NCBI GenBank assembly: GCA_023957375.1
Contig: JAMLHB010000001.1
Span: forward strand, 682,001-746,000
DNA length: 64,000 bases
Source: Flavobacteriales bacterium
Lineage (GTDB): Bacteria > Bacteroidota > Bacteroidia > Flavobacteriales_F > PHOS-HE28
Direction: 5' to 3'
Below are positions 33,854 to 42,805 of this stretch, one piece after another. Both the position numbers and the translations under genes were made by a program. Position 1 is the first letter of the stretch; the number at the start of each line of letters is the position of its first letter. The notes below the pieces were generated by a model that was not told the DNA's origin, searched no databases, and saw only the letters and a list, made by a program, of their open reading frames with translations.

Positions 33854-36409
33854 ATGGCAGAAGAAGGAGGAGAGAAGATCATTCCGATCAACATCGAGAA
33901 CGAAATGAAGACCGCCTACATCGATTATTCGATGTCGGTGATCGTGGCCCGGGCCCTGCCCGACGTGCGCGATGGCCTGAAGCCCGTGCACCGGCGCGTG
34001 CTCTTCGGCATGGAGGGACTGGGCATGAGCAGCACCCGCCCGTACAAGAAGAGCGCCAGGGTAGTGGGGGAGGTGTTGGGCAAGTACCACCCGCACGGCG
34101 ACAGCAGCGTTTACGATGCCATGGTGCGCATGGCCCAGGAATGGAGCCTGCGCTATCCCTTGGTGGACGGGCAGGGCAACTTTGGCAGCATCGATGGTGA
34201 CAGCCCGGCGGCCATGCGCTACACCGAGGTACGCATGCGCAAGGTGGCCGAGGAAGTAATGGCCGACCTGGACAAGGAAACCGTGGACATGCGGCCCAAC
34301 TTCGACGACACCCTCGAGGAGCCCAGCGTGATGCCCACCAAGATCCCGCAGCTGCTGGTGAACGGGGCCTCGGGCATTGCCGTGGGCATGGCCACCAACA
34401 TGCCCCCGCACAACCTCACCGAGGTGTGCAACGGCATTGTGGCCTACATCGACGACCGCGACATCGACACGGCGGGCCTGATGGAATACATCAAAGGCCC
34501 CGATTTTCCCACCGGGGGGGTGATCTACGGCACCGACGGCATCCGGGAAGCGTATGAGACCGGGCGCGGGCGGGTGGTGCTGCGCGGCAAGAGCCACATT
34601 GAGGAAGACCCCAAGACCGGCAGGGAAACGATCATTGTCACCGAGATCCCCTACCAGGTCAACAAGGCCGTGCAGCTGTACAAGGGCGTGGCCGAACTGG
34701 CGTCCGAAGGGCGGGTCGAGGGCATCAGTGAAGTGAACGACTACAGCGACCGCAACGGCATCCGCTTGGCGTACGACGTCAAGCGCGAGGCCATGGGCAC
34801 CGTGGTGCTCAACCAGCTGTACAAATTCAGCGCGCTGCAGACCAGCTTCAGCGTGAACAACATCGCCCTGGTGAAAGGGCGCCCGCAGCTGCTGGGCCTG
34901 GAGGCCATGATCGCCCATTTCGTGGATCACCGCATGGACGTGGTGATCCGCCGCACACAGTTCGACTTGCGCAAGGCCGAGGAAAGGGCCCACATCCTGG
35001 AGGGCCTGTTGATCGCCTTGGACCACTTGGACGAGGTGATCGCCCTGATCCGCGCCAGCCAAACCCCGGATGAGGCCAAGGACGGGCTGATGTCCCAATT
35101 CGGACTGAGCGAAATACAGGCCCGTGCCATCCTGGACATGCGCCTGCAGCGGCTTACCGGCCTGGAGCGCGACAAGATCCGCGAGGAACATGCCGAGCTG
35201 ATGAAGCTGATCGAACACCTGCGCGCCGTGCTGGCCAACGAGGACATGCGCTACGGCATCATCAAGACCGAAACCTTGGAGGTGCGCGACAAATACGGCG
35301 ATGAACGCCGCACCCAGATCGTGCACGCCAGTGGCGACATGCGCATCGAGGACCTCATTGCCGACGATGCCATGGTGGTCACCATCAGCCACTTGGGCTA
35401 CATCAAGCGCACCCCCTTGGCGGAATTCCGCACCCAGGGCAGGGGCGGAAAGGGGCGCCGCGGGGGAACCACGCGCGACGAGGATTTCCTGGAGCAGCTC
35501 TTCGTGGCCACCAACCACAACTACCTGCTGATCTTCACCCGCAAGGGCCGCTGCTACTGGATGCGCGTGTTCGACATCCCCGAGGGCAGCCGCCAAAGCA
35601 AGGGCCGCGCCATCCAGAACATGGTGCAGCTCGAAGGCGATGACAAGGTACTGGCCTACATCAACGTTACCGACCTGAAGGACGAGGAGTACCTCAACAA
35701 CCACTTCGTGGTGCTGGTCACCAAGAAAGGGGTGATCAAAAAGACCACGCTGGAGGCCTATAGCCGTCCCCGCGCCAACGGCATCATTGCCGTGGGCATC
35801 CGTGAAGGCGATGAACTGCTGGAGGCCAAGCTCACCAACGGCAACAGCCATGTGATCATCGCCAGCCGCGAAGGCAAGGCGGTACACTTCCAGGAAGACC
35901 GCGTACGGGCGATGGGCCGCAGTGCCAGTGGCGTGAGAGGGATGCTGTTGGCCGGTGCGAAGGACGAAGTGGTGGGCATGGTCACCGTGAGTTCGGACGA
36001 TACGGAGAACACCCAAGTGCTGGTGGTGAGTGAAAAAGGCTACGGCAAACGCAGTCCGGTGGACGACTACCGGATCACCAACCGCGGCGGCAAAGGCGTG
36101 AAGACCATCCAGGTGACCGATAAAACGGGCCCGTTGATCGCCATCAAGGCGGTGAAGGAAGATGACCAACTGATGATCATCAACCGCAGTGGCCTCACCA
36201 TCCGCATGGACCTGAGCGAAATGCGCGTACTGGGCCGCGCCACCCAAGGGGTACGCCTGATCGAACTGGGCAAGAACGATGAGATCGCCGCCGTGGCCAA
36301 GGTGGACGGGTCCTTGAAAGAGGAAGAAGAAGCGAACGGTGCCGGTGGGGAAGGACCGGACGCTCCCGACGGGAATGGCACCGAAATTGATACTGACAGC
36401 GAAGCCTGA
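33854..36409 (+). CDS. gyrA: DNA gyrase subunit A
   Basis: Type II topoisomerase subunit that cuts and rejoins DNA. The catalytic Tyr is residue 123 in [10 protein letters not shown]. The quinolone-determining region reads [18 protein letters not shown], with Ser and Asp at the positions equal to E. coli 83 and 87, so it looks wild-type. The C-terminal pinwheel holds the GyrA box as QGRGGKG. An acidic, Gly-rich tail ends the 851-residue protein. The start [18 protein letters not shown] is typical of Bacteroidota. A TPR-protein gene follows after 6 bases. Confidence 0.98.
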   Translation: MAEEGGEKIIPINIENEMKTAYIDYSMSVIVARALPDVRDGLKPVHRRVLFGMEGLGMSSTRPYKKSARVVGEVLGKYHPHGDSSVYDAMVRMAQEWSLRYPLVDGQGNFGSIDGDSPAAMRYTEVRMRKVAEEVMADLDKETVDMRPNFDDTLEEPSVMPTKIPQLLVNGASGIAVGMATNMPPHNLTEVCNGIVAYIDDRDIDTAGLMEYIKGPDFPTGGVIYGTDGIREAYETGRGRVVLRGKSHIEEDPKTGRETIIVTEIPYQVNKAVQLYKGVAELASEGRVEGISEVNDYSDRNGIRLAYDVKREAMGTVVLNQLYKFSALQTSFSVNNIALVKGRPQLLGLEAMIAHFVDHRMDVVIRRTQFDLRKAEERAHILEGLLIALDHLDEVIALIRASQTPDEAKDGLMSQFGLSEIQARAILDMRLQRLTGLERDKIREEHAELMKLIEHLRAVLANEDMRYGIIKTETLEVRDKYGDERRTQIVHASGDMRIEDLIADDAMVVTISHLGYIKRTPLAEFRTQGRGGKGRRGGTTRDEDFLEQLFVATNHNYLLIFTRKGRCYWMRVFDIPEGSRQSKGRAIQNMVQLEGDDKVLAYINVTDLKDEEYLNNHFVVLVTKKGVIKKTTLEAYSRPRANGIIAVGIREGDELLEAKLTNGNSHVIIASREGKAVHFQEDRVRAMGRSASGVRGMLLAGAKDEVVGMVTVSSDDTENTQVLVVSEKGYGKRSPVDDYRITNRGGKGVKTIQVTDKTGPLIAIKAVKEDDQLMIINRSGLTIRMDLSEMRVLGRATQGVRLIELGKNDEIAAVAKVDGSLKEEEEANGAGGEGPDAPDGNGTEIDTDSEA

Positions 36410-36415
36410 TCAATC

Positions 36416-37594
36416 ATGAACATGAAACAATACTTCCTCGCGACCGCCTTATTGGCCGCCACGGGCACCTATGCGCAGAACAGCCGCGTGGTGAGCGCCT
36501 ACAACTACATGAACGATGGCGACCTGGACAAGGCTGCCGAGTTCATCGAGCCGGCCACCACCAACGAAACCACGGCCAACAAGGAAAAGACATGGCGCTA
36601 TCGCGGGTCGATCTACGGACAGATCGCCACGGGAACCAACGAGGCCCTGCACGCGAAGTACCCGGATGCGCTGGACAAGGCCGTGCAGAGCTATGTGCGC
36701 GCCAATGAACTGGACGCCAAGGGCGACTACAAGAAGGAAAATGCCCAGGCCCTGATCAACCTGCAGGTCACCGCGCTCAACGGGGGCAATGATGCCTTCA
36801 ACAAGAAGGACTACGACAAAGCCATCGCCGACTACGCGGTAAGCGAGCGCATTGCCAAGGCCATGGGCCGGGTGGACACCAATGCCGTGTTCAACAGTGC
36901 GTTGGCCTACGAATCCAAGGGCGACCTGACCATGGCCATGAAGCGCTACCAGGAATGCATCGACCTGGGTTATGACAAAGCCGAGGTGTTCCGCTACTTG
37001 GCGAGCATGCAAAAGCGCAACGGCGACCTCAACGCCGCCATTACCACCACCCGGCAAGGACTGGCCAAGCACTCGGACAACAAGGACCTGATGCTGGACG
37101 AAGTTGCCTTTTTGCTGGAGGGAGACCGCATGGCCGAGGCCGAGACCAGCGTGAAGGCGGCCATTGAAAAGGACCCGTCAAACCCGGTCCTGTATTCGGT
37201 GCTGGGAAGCCTGTATGACGGTAAGGCCAATCCCAAGGAGGGCACCGTGGCCGAAGCGGACATGATCAAGTGGTACGGCTTGGCAGAGGAAGCCTACAAA
37301 AAGAGCATCGAGGTGGACCCGGAGTTCTTCGACAGCTACTACAACATCGGCGTGCTGTACAACAACCGCGCGGCGTATGAGTACGAAAAGTGCAACCAGA
37401 TCAAGGACGACGCCAAGTACAAGGTGTGCAAGGACGAAGCCGACAAGATCTACCTGCAAACGATCCCGTACTTCGAAAAAGCGCATGAGCTCAAGCCGGA
37501 GGACCGCTCCACCATGGCCCAGCTGAAGGTTCTTTATGCCAAGGCCGGCGATACGCCGAAATACGAAGCCATCAAGAAGGAATTGGGCGAGTGA
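36416..37594 (+). CDS. Secreted TPR-repeat protein
   Basis: 392 residues with a signal peptide (YFLATALLAATGTYAQ) and several TPR units (YNYMNDGDLDKAAEFIEPA, GNDAFNKKDYDKAIADYAV, ALAYESKGDLTMAMKRYQE, YKKSIEVDPEFFDSYYNIGV, PYFEKAHELKPEDRSTM). TPRs mediate protein contacts in the periplasm. It directly follows gyrA (6 bases), an arrangement I recall from other Bacteroidota, and ends before a terminator. The second Met (36422) could be the start. Partner unknown. Confidence 0.85.
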   Translation: MNMKQYFLATALLAATGTYAQNSRVVSAYNYMNDGDLDKAAEFIEPATTNETTANKEKTWRYRGSIYGQIATGTNEALHAKYPDALDKAVQSYVRANELDAKGDYKKENAQALINLQVTALNGGNDAFNKKDYDKAIADYAVSERIAKAMGRVDTNAVFNSALAYESKGDLTMAMKRYQECIDLGYDKAEVFRYLASMQKRNGDLNAAITTTRQGLAKHSDNKDLMLDEVAFLLEGDRMAEAETSVKAAIEKDPSNPVLYSVLGSLYDGKANPKEGTVAEADMIKWYGLAEEAYKKSIEVDPEFFDSYYNIGVLYNNRAAYEYEKCNQIKDDAKYKVCKDEADKIYLQTIPYFEKAHELKPEDRSTMAQLKVLYAKAGDTPKYEAIKKELGE

Positions 37595-37611
37595 GCCACC
37601 CAACAAATGGG

Positions 37612-37645
37612 AAGGGCCGTGCCGGTGGGTGCGGCCCTTTTTGTT
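37612..37645. terminator. Terminator hairpin between the TPR gene and the convergent FkbM gene
   Basis: AAGGGCCG pairs with CGGCCCTT around a 12-base loop, followed by TTTTTG in the + direction. It may serve both convergent transcripts. Confidence 0.75.
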
Positions 37646-37657
37646 GTATCGGAAATT

Positions 37658-38518
37658 TCACGGATGCACCCCCGGGGCCAACCAGATCACATCCTCCCGC
37701 TTAGGCGAACCCGCCAGAACTTCGAGGGCCACGAGATTCCCGTTCTCCTTCACATGGAATGAACGGTATTCGGCAGCCTTTAGCAGCCCGTCAATTTGCT
37801 CTGCCTGTGGCCGGTGAGGGCCCACCGTGGAGGTCTCCACCATGATGATGTCAATGGCCTTCCCGGCCAACATCCGCTCGGCTCCCCGGAGCGCCAGCAA
37901 TTCGGCCCCTTCCACGTCCAGCTTCAGGAAGCGCACTTGGCTGATATTTTGGGCCTTGCAGAAATTGTCCACCGTGTCGATCTGCACCTCATACGGGATG
38001 CCATCCTTCGGGGAGGAAACGTCGGAAAGGCAAGCATAGCCAAGCATCATCACCCTGGGCGTATCATAAAAGGTGCCCTTGCCCACGTGGTCGCTCAACG
38101 CGGAATTCCACAGGAACCAGTTCGGATGGTCCTCCTGCCTGTTGTGCTGCCTGATTCGCGCAAAGGCGGAAGGAGACGGCTCAAAGGAATACACCTTGCC
38201 GGTAGGCCCTACCAACCCCAGGCACACAGCGGACATGTAGGCGATGTTGGCGCCCGGCTCAAGCACAACGTCACCTTTTCGGAGGTACTTTCCCAAGAAA
38301 CGGACCATGCCTCTTTCATAAAGCCCGTAGTACATGAACCTGTGGTGCCTGCTAGTCTGGTTTACGCCGATGCTCACGCCGTTCACGCGCAAAGCGGAAC
38401 CTGCCGGCGGTGCTATCCGCGCACTCACGTAATCCACCACGCGGTACCGGCCCCGGAATGACCAGGCTTGGGCAAACAGCCACAAGCCCGCGCGAAGCGG
38501 CCGGTTGATAAGCTCCAT
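37658..38518 (-). CDS. FkbM-family SAM-dependent methyltransferase
   Basis: Class I methyltransferase fold: motif I region DVVLEPGANIAYMSAVCLGL, VYSFEPSPSAFARI with the acidic ribose-binding residue, and RFLKLDVEGAELLALRGAE, diagnostic for FkbM. About 286 residues from MELINRPLRAGL; an earlier GTG at 38569 is open and also lies downstream of a TACTTTCC box. FkbM proteins often methylate sugar hydroxyls of polysaccharides or glycolipids. No glycan cluster is directly adjacent, so the substrate is unknown. Confidence 0.88.
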   Translation of the reverse strand: MELINRPLRAGLWLFAQAWSFRGRYRVVDYVSARIAPPAGSALRVNGVSIGVNQTSRHHRFMYYGLYERGMVRFLGKYLRKGDVVLEPGANIAYMSAVCLGLVGPTGKVYSFEPSPSAFARIRQHNRQEDHPNWFLWNSALSDHVGKGTFYDTPRVMMLGYACLSDVSSPKDGIPYEVQIDTVDNFCKAQNISQVRFLKLDVEGAELLALRGAERMLAGKAIDIIMVETSTVGPHRPQAEQIDGLLKAAEYRSFHVKENGNLVALEVLAGSPKREDVIWLAPGVHP

Positions 38519-38636
38519 GGGGCCAAGATAGATAGATAGGCCTTGCTGCAATAGATTGGTGTGGGTCACCCAAGGTGCTTGGCCGAGGAAAGTATAAGGG
38601 GCACCGGGCGGCGATCGTCACTTAGCCCACAGCCCT

Positions 38637-38644
38637 TACTTTCC
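38637..38644 (+). promoter_or_regulatory. Probable -7 element of the fatty-acid hydroxylase gene
   Basis: TACTTTCC resembles TAnnTTTG and lies 20 bases before the ATG at 38665. It also excludes a distant upstream start. Confidence 0.45.
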
Positions 38645-38664
38645 GCGCAGAATTATTGAAACCC

Positions 38665-39657
38665 ATGTCCTTCAATCCCATTGATGCTTGGTTGCAGATG
38701 AAGTCCCAGCTGCCTGAATTGCAGGTCCAGGACATCGGCCTCAAGTACCTCTATCCCGTGCTCATTGCCTTGGTGGTGCTGGAATACATGCAGGCCAAGC
38801 ACCTGTACAACCTCAGGGAGACACGGGCCAGCTTCGTAATCGCCGCAGGCGCCACGGTAATGCGTGTGATCACCCAGGTGTTTGAGATCACCCTTTATTT
38901 CTTTCTGTTCCAACTGGCCGAACCGCTGCGCGAGCAGTACCTGGGGTACGGCACCCTTGGCTTTGCATGGTACATCTGGATCATCGCCGCCATTGCCGAC
39001 GACCACAATTTCTATTGGCACCACCGCTTTAGCCACAACATCCGCCTGCTGTGGGCCGCCCACCTGCCGCACCACTCGGCCCAAACGTTCAACCTCACCG
39101 TGAGCGTGCGCAACGGGTGGTTCGTCACGCTCTACAAGCCCCTCTTTTGGCTCTGGATGCCTTTGGTGGGCTTTGAGCCCATCATGATCGCCACCTGCCT
39201 GATCCTGAACTCCTTTTACCAGTTCTTCCTGCACAGCCAATTGGTGCCCTCGCTACCACTCTACGAGAAGCTCTTCAACACGCCCTACGTACACGTGGTG
39301 CATCACAGTAGCAACGTGGAATACTTAGACCGTAACCACGGCGGCATCCTCACCATCTGGGACCGCCTCTACGGCACCTGGCAGGCGCCCATCAAAGGGG
39401 TGAAGGCCAAATTCGGCATCAGCCATTACCCGGGCCACGACAATGCCGTGGCGCACAACATCTTCGAGTTCCAGGAGATTTGGAAAGACGTGAAAAAGGC
39501 ACCGGGCCTGAAGAACAAGTTCATGTACATCTTCGGCCCCCCCGGCTGGAGCCACGACGGCAGCAGCATGACCAGCAAGCAGCTACAGGCCGAACTGGCC
39601 TTGGCCAAGGCGGAGGGGAAGGAGCCGCCCAAGCACGATTACGTGCGGGCGAATTGA
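38665..39657 (+). CDS. Sterol desaturase / fatty acid hydroxylase family protein
   Basis: Integral membrane diiron oxygenase type. Histidine clusters: FYWHHRFSHNIRLLWAAHLPHHS and VHVVHHSSNVEYLDRNHGG. Four or five hydrophobic segments surround them. 330 residues from MSFNPIDAWLQM; a TTG three codons upstream is less likely. Family members hydroxylate or desaturate lipids at the membrane. The last about 70 codons and the 3' flank are repeated in a decayed copy just downstream. Confidence 0.9.
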   Translation: MSFNPIDAWLQMKSQLPELQVQDIGLKYLYPVLIALVVLEYMQAKHLYNLRETRASFVIAAGATVMRVITQVFEITLYFFLFQLAEPLREQYLGYGTLGFAWYIWIIAAIADDHNFYWHHRFSHNIRLLWAAHLPHHSAQTFNLTVSVRNGWFVTLYKPLFWLWMPLVGFEPIMIATCLILNSFYQFFLHSQLVPSLPLYEKLFNTPYVHVVHHSSNVEYLDRNHGGILTIWDRLYGTWQAPIKGVKAKFGISHYPGHDNAVAHNIFEFQEIWKDVKKAPGLKNKFMYIFGPPGWSHDGSSMTSKQLQAELALAKAEGKEPPKHDYVRAN

Positions 39658-39710
39658 TCCGCGAAAAGGCAGGGCAACCGCCCACGCATAGGGCTTCTGC
39701 GCAACTCTCA

Positions 39711-39730
39711 CGCGAGCGTCCACGCTCGTG
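39711..39730. repeat. REP-like palindrome, copy 2
   Basis: CGCGAGCGTCCACGCTCGTG, the inverse orientation of the copy at 39759-39778. It follows the hydroxylase gene and is part of the segment that is duplicated at 40061. Confidence 0.65.
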
Positions 39731-39758
39731 TGGTCTCCGTACTCACACTCCGCCTGGT

Positions 39759-39778
39759 CACGAGCGTGGACGCTCGCG
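39759..39778. repeat. REP-like palindrome, copy 3
   Basis: CACGAGCGTGGACGCTCGCG, inverted relative to the flanking copies at 39711 and 40061. It is placed directly before the decayed hydroxylase fragment. Confidence 0.65.
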
Positions 39779-39789
39779 ACAGAAATGAG

Positions 39790-39995
39790 GCCCACAACCT
39801 CTTCGAGTTCCAGGAGATCTGGAAGGACGTGAAGAAGGCCCCCGGACTGAAGAACAAGTTCATGTACATCTTCGCCCCCCCGGTTGGAGCCACGACGGCA
39901 GCAGCATGACCAGCAAGCAGCTGCAGAAGGAAATGGCCATGGCCAAGGCGGAGGGGAAGGAGCCGCCCAAGCACGATTACGTGCGGGCGAATTGA
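39790..39995 (+). pseudogene. Decayed 3' fragment of a second sterol desaturase/fatty acid hydroxylase gene
   Basis: This matches 39451-39657 of the preceding gene. It lacks the first three quarters of the gene and has lost one base in the run around 39876-39885, so the frame shifts (TTCGCCCCCCCGGTTGG against TTCGGCCCCCCCGGCTGG). Early differences are mostly synonymous (ATT/ATC, AAA/AAG, GCA/GCC, CCG/CCC, GGC/GGA), which means the fragment descends from a gene that was once selected as a protein, not a fresh tandem copy. Similarity continues past the stop to the REP element. Confidence 0.8.
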
Positions 39996-40060
39996 TCCGC
40001 GCAAAGGCAGGACAACGGCCCATACCCTATAGCTTCCGCAGGGTTTCCCCGAAACTCTCA

Positions 40061-40080
40061 CGCGAGCGTCCACGCTCGTG
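40061..40080. repeat. REP-like palindrome, copy 4
   Basis: CGCGAGCGTCCACGCTCGTG, identical to 39711-39730 including flanking CTCA and TGGTC bases. It marks the end of the duplicated segment. Confidence 0.65.
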
Positions 40081-40241
40081 TGGTCATCCTTCCGCCCCCC
40101 TGCCTCCGTTCAACTCACTGCTTATCGCTTCCGCATGTTCTCTCGCAGAGGAGCCTGCGACACGATAGTCGATCGGGTGTCTGATTCGATACGTTGATAC
40201 CGCAGGGTCCCGAGGCGGAGACCCTGCGGGAATGTGAGAAC

Positions 40242-40820
40242 CTACTTGGGATTGGCTTGCTCCGGTGGTGAGAGAGGGCGTGAAGGAATTCCGGAAGGAG
40301 CCTGAAGGACCAGTTGCCGCTGGTAATTCCTTCGGATTGAACCACCGATGACCCATGGCACGACGCTCAATATGGCAAACCAAAATGCAAATCCCAGCAA
40401 AATGAACATGAATGCCAGGAGGCCAAAGCCCACTGCAGCCCCGGAGATCATCAGGTCAAACCCCGCAGCGCTGGCATTGCCCGTTTGGTTGGATATTGAA
40501 TCCGGCCCCATGGGATCAGGTACATGCCAAACTCCCATGAGGGTGGAAACTACAGCCAGGAAGCCGATTCCGAGCAGTATCGCATGTAGTGTCCCCATTC
40601 TACTGAACACCAGGCTCGCTTGAGGTACAAGTTCAATCCCCTTGGGCCGAGGTTGATACTTGTATGACCACTTTCCCCATCCAATTGATGGCAACAGCAA
40701 TAGCCACATGACCATTGTCCGGTCATTTACGCCGTCTGGATGTTTTATTGAAAAGACAACCAGCAGGACCAAGCCCGAAGCAAGGTATGCAATTAGGACA
40801 GGCAAGAGGAACCCGTTCAT
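40242..40820 (-). CDS. Four-helix membrane protein of unknown function
   Basis: 192 residues with hydrophobic segments near 5-25 (LIAYLASGLVLLVVF), 35-50, 78-98 (AILLGIGFLAVVSTLMG) and 123-158 (GLLAFMFILLGFAFWFAILSVVPWVI), and a Pro-rich cytosolic tail. No recognised family. Codon usage looks less GC-rich than in its neighbours. It stands alone near the REP/duplication region, which suggests accessory DNA. Confidence 0.6.
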   Translation of the reverse strand: MNGFLLPVLIAYLASGLVLLVVFSIKHPDGVNDRTMVMWLLLLPSIGWGKWSYKYQPRPKGIELVPQASLVFSRMGTLHAILLGIGFLAVVSTLMGVWHVPDPMGPDSISNQTGNASAAGFDLMISGAAVGFGLLAFMFILLGFAFWFAILSVVPWVIGGSIRRNYQRQLVLQAPSGIPSRPLSPPEQANPK

Positions 40821-40910
40821 TCAATGGCGGGTGGGACATGGCTCTATTGCAGCACCCATGTCCAAAGGTATATAAGTACGGAAGCAAGTCCCTTTATTAA
40901 CCGGGCAGGC

Positions 40911-42422
40911 TTACCGCCCACTGTTCCTGCGCGACCCGTGCCACCGGCGGCGGTTATTGTCCCGACCGCCTCCTTGGCCCTGTTGCGGCTTGGCATTACC
41001 GGCCGCCACATCCAAGTCCTTCATCAACTCGGCGGTCAGCGCGGCATAGTCGGTGCCATGGGCCTTCTCCGCTGGCGCGCTGTGCTGCCTTTCACGACCG
41101 TTGGCGGGGTGTTCCTTGCGTTCGGGGCGGGCATCGGGCCTGCGGCCGCCGCGCGGGTTGTTGTTGCGCGGCTCGCGGCGCGGTTCATTGCGCGGTTGTT
41201 GCTGGGCCTGGCCGTTGCGGCGGCCGCGCTGTTGCGGCACGGGCACCTCGATGGGTGCGGCATTTTCGCCGTTCGCAGGGAATGGGTGTTCCTCCACCAC
41301 GGGAATCTGCCGGGCGATCAGCTTGGTGATGTCGCGCAAATAGGGGCGTTCCTCGGCGTCACAGAGGGAAATGGCGATGCCGCTGGCCCCGGCGCGGCCG
41401 GTGCGGCCGATGCGGTGTACGTAGGTCTCCGGAATGTTGGGGATGTCGTAGTTCACCACGTGGCTCAGCGAATCGATGTCGATGCCGCGCGCGGCAATGT
41501 CGGTGGCCACCAGCACGCGGGTCTTGCGCTCCTTGAAGTTGTTCAGGGCGCGCTGGCGGGCGTTCTGGGCCTTGTTGCCATGGATGGCCTCGGCGCGGAT
41601 GCCGGCCTTGTCGATCAGGCGGGCCAGCTTGTCGGCGCCATGCTTGGTGCGGCTGAAGACCAGCGCCACCGGGATATCCCGCGTGTTGAGCAGGTGGATC
41701 AGCAGCTTGGGTTTGTTGGGCTTGTCCACGAAGTACACCTCTTGCTGCACGGTCTCGGCCGTGGAGGAAACCGGGGTGACTTCCACCTTTACAGGATTGG
41801 TGAGCAGGGATGCCGAAAGCTTTTGGACCTCAGGGGGCATGGTAGCGCTGAAGAAAAGCGTTTGGCGCTGCTTGGGCAGGGCGGCGATCACCTTGCGCAC
41901 ATCGTGGATGAAGCCCATGTCCAGCATGCGGTCGGCCTCGTCCAGCACGAAGAAGCGCAGGTCGTTCAGGTGGACGTATCCCTGGTGCATCAGGTCCAGC
42001 AGGCGGCCGGGGGTGGCCACTAAGATGTCCACGCCGCTGCGCAGGGCATCGGTTTGGGGCTTTTGGCCCACGCCGCCGAAGATCACCGTGGTGCGCAGGC
42101 GGGTGTGGCGGGCGTAAGAGCGGAAGCTCTCGTCGATCTGGATGGCCAGTTCGCGGGTGGGCGTGAGGATCAGCGCTTGGATGATGCGCTTGCCGCCGCG
42201 CCCAGTGCCACCGCCGTCCACCGCCAAGTGTTGGATGATGGGAATGGCAAAGGCGGCCGTTTTGCCGGTGCCGGTTTGCGCCACACCAAGCAGGTCGCGG
42301 CCTTCCAACAGGTAGGGAATGCTCTGGGCTTGGATGGGCGTGGGCGTGGAGTAGCCTTCTTGTTGAAGGGCCTTGAGGATGGGCTCGATGAGACCGAGCT
42401 GGTCAAAGGAAGTTTGTGCCAT
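40911..42422 (-). CDS. DEAD-box RNA helicase (RhlE-like) with basic C-terminal tail
   Basis: Core motifs: Q-motif [25 protein letters not shown] (I), PTRELA (Ia), TPGRLLD (Ib), [10 protein letters not shown] (II), FSATMP (III), [11 protein letters not shown] (V) and [10 protein letters not shown] (VI). The last about 130 residues are rich in Arg, Asn, Gly and Gln ([25 protein letters not shown]), an RNA-binding tail. It unwinds short RNA duplexes in cold adaptation or ribosome assembly. A perfect -7 box is about 160 bases upstream, leaving a long 5' leader. Confidence 0.95.
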   Translation of the reverse strand: MAQTSFDQLGLIEPILKALQQEGYSTPTPIQAQSIPYLLEGRDLLGVAQTGTGKTAAFAIPIIQHLAVDGGGTGRGGKRIIQALILTPTRELAIQIDESFRSYARHTRLRTTVIFGGVGQKPQTDALRSGVDILVATPGRLLDLMHQGYVHLNDLRFFVLDEADRMLDMGFIHDVRKVIAALPKQRQTLFFSATMPPEVQKLSASLLTNPVKVEVTPVSSTAETVQQEVYFVDKPNKPKLLIHLLNTRDIPVALVFSRTKHGADKLARLIDKAGIRAEAIHGNKAQNARQRALNNFKERKTRVLVATDIAARGIDIDSLSHVVNYDIPNIPETYVHRIGRTGRAGASGIAISLCDAEERPYLRDITKLIARQIPVVEEHPFPANGENAAPIEVPVPQQRGRRNGQAQQQPRNEPRREPRNNNPRGGRRPDARPERKEHPANGRERQHSAPAEKAHGTDYAALTAELMKDLDVAAGNAKPQQGQGGGRDNNRRRWHGSRRNSGR

Positions 42423-42579
42423 AATGGCGAATTCAGGAATAAGCGGTCCGGGTCACTGCGCCACGGAACGCGGTTTAGTTTGGAAGAAAGCCCTCGATCT
42501 GGTCCGGCGAGCAATGAATCCGCTGGGGATGGCGCCTGGACGATACCCGGAAGGGTGAAGCTGGGCGCTTTGGGCGGGG

Positions 42580-42587
42580 CAAAGGTA
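42580..42587 (-). promoter_or_regulatory. -7 promoter element of the helicase gene, long leader
   Basis: TACCTTTG on the minus strand is a perfect TAnnTTTG. The distance to the helicase ATG (42422) gives an untranslated leader of about 150 bases, unusual in this window where leaders are short. Confidence 0.55.
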
Positions 42588-42685
42588 GGGCTTTTAAGGG
42601 AGGTGAACAGTAGGTCGGTCTTTGGTGAACGGCTCCGACCACCTACGAACTACGCTCTACGAACTGTTGCGGGTTGAAGGAAGCG

Positions 42686-42739
42686 GTGGGCAGATGGCAG
42701 GAGGCAGTGGGCAGATGGCAGGAGGCAGTGGACAGATGG
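42686..42739. repeat. 21-bp tandem repeat, about 2.5 copies
   Basis: The unit GTGGGCAGATGGCAGGAGGCA is repeated at 42686 and 42707, and a partial third copy (GTGGACAGATGG) follows at 42728. A related GGCAGTTGGCAGG word lies between ccmD and ccmE (46093-46107). The remainder of this intergenic gap (42588-42805) is AT-rich near 42755-42805 and has no gene. Confidence 0.75.
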
Positions 42740-42805
42740 TCGGAACTCGTAACAGATAGATTGATAGGGGGTTATCGTGATAAATTCAAGTTAACATAAT
42801 ATAAA

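Noticed and set aside
33839..36247. An 802-codon open frame on the minus strand opposite gyrA
   Set aside because: Rich in His, Gly, Val and Ala with no protein motif. It mirrors the codon pattern of gyrA on the other strand, as happens in GC-rich genes.
42686..42739. Possible CRISPR array
   Set aside because: Units are directly adjacent with no spacers and only about 2.5 copies; no cas genes in the window.
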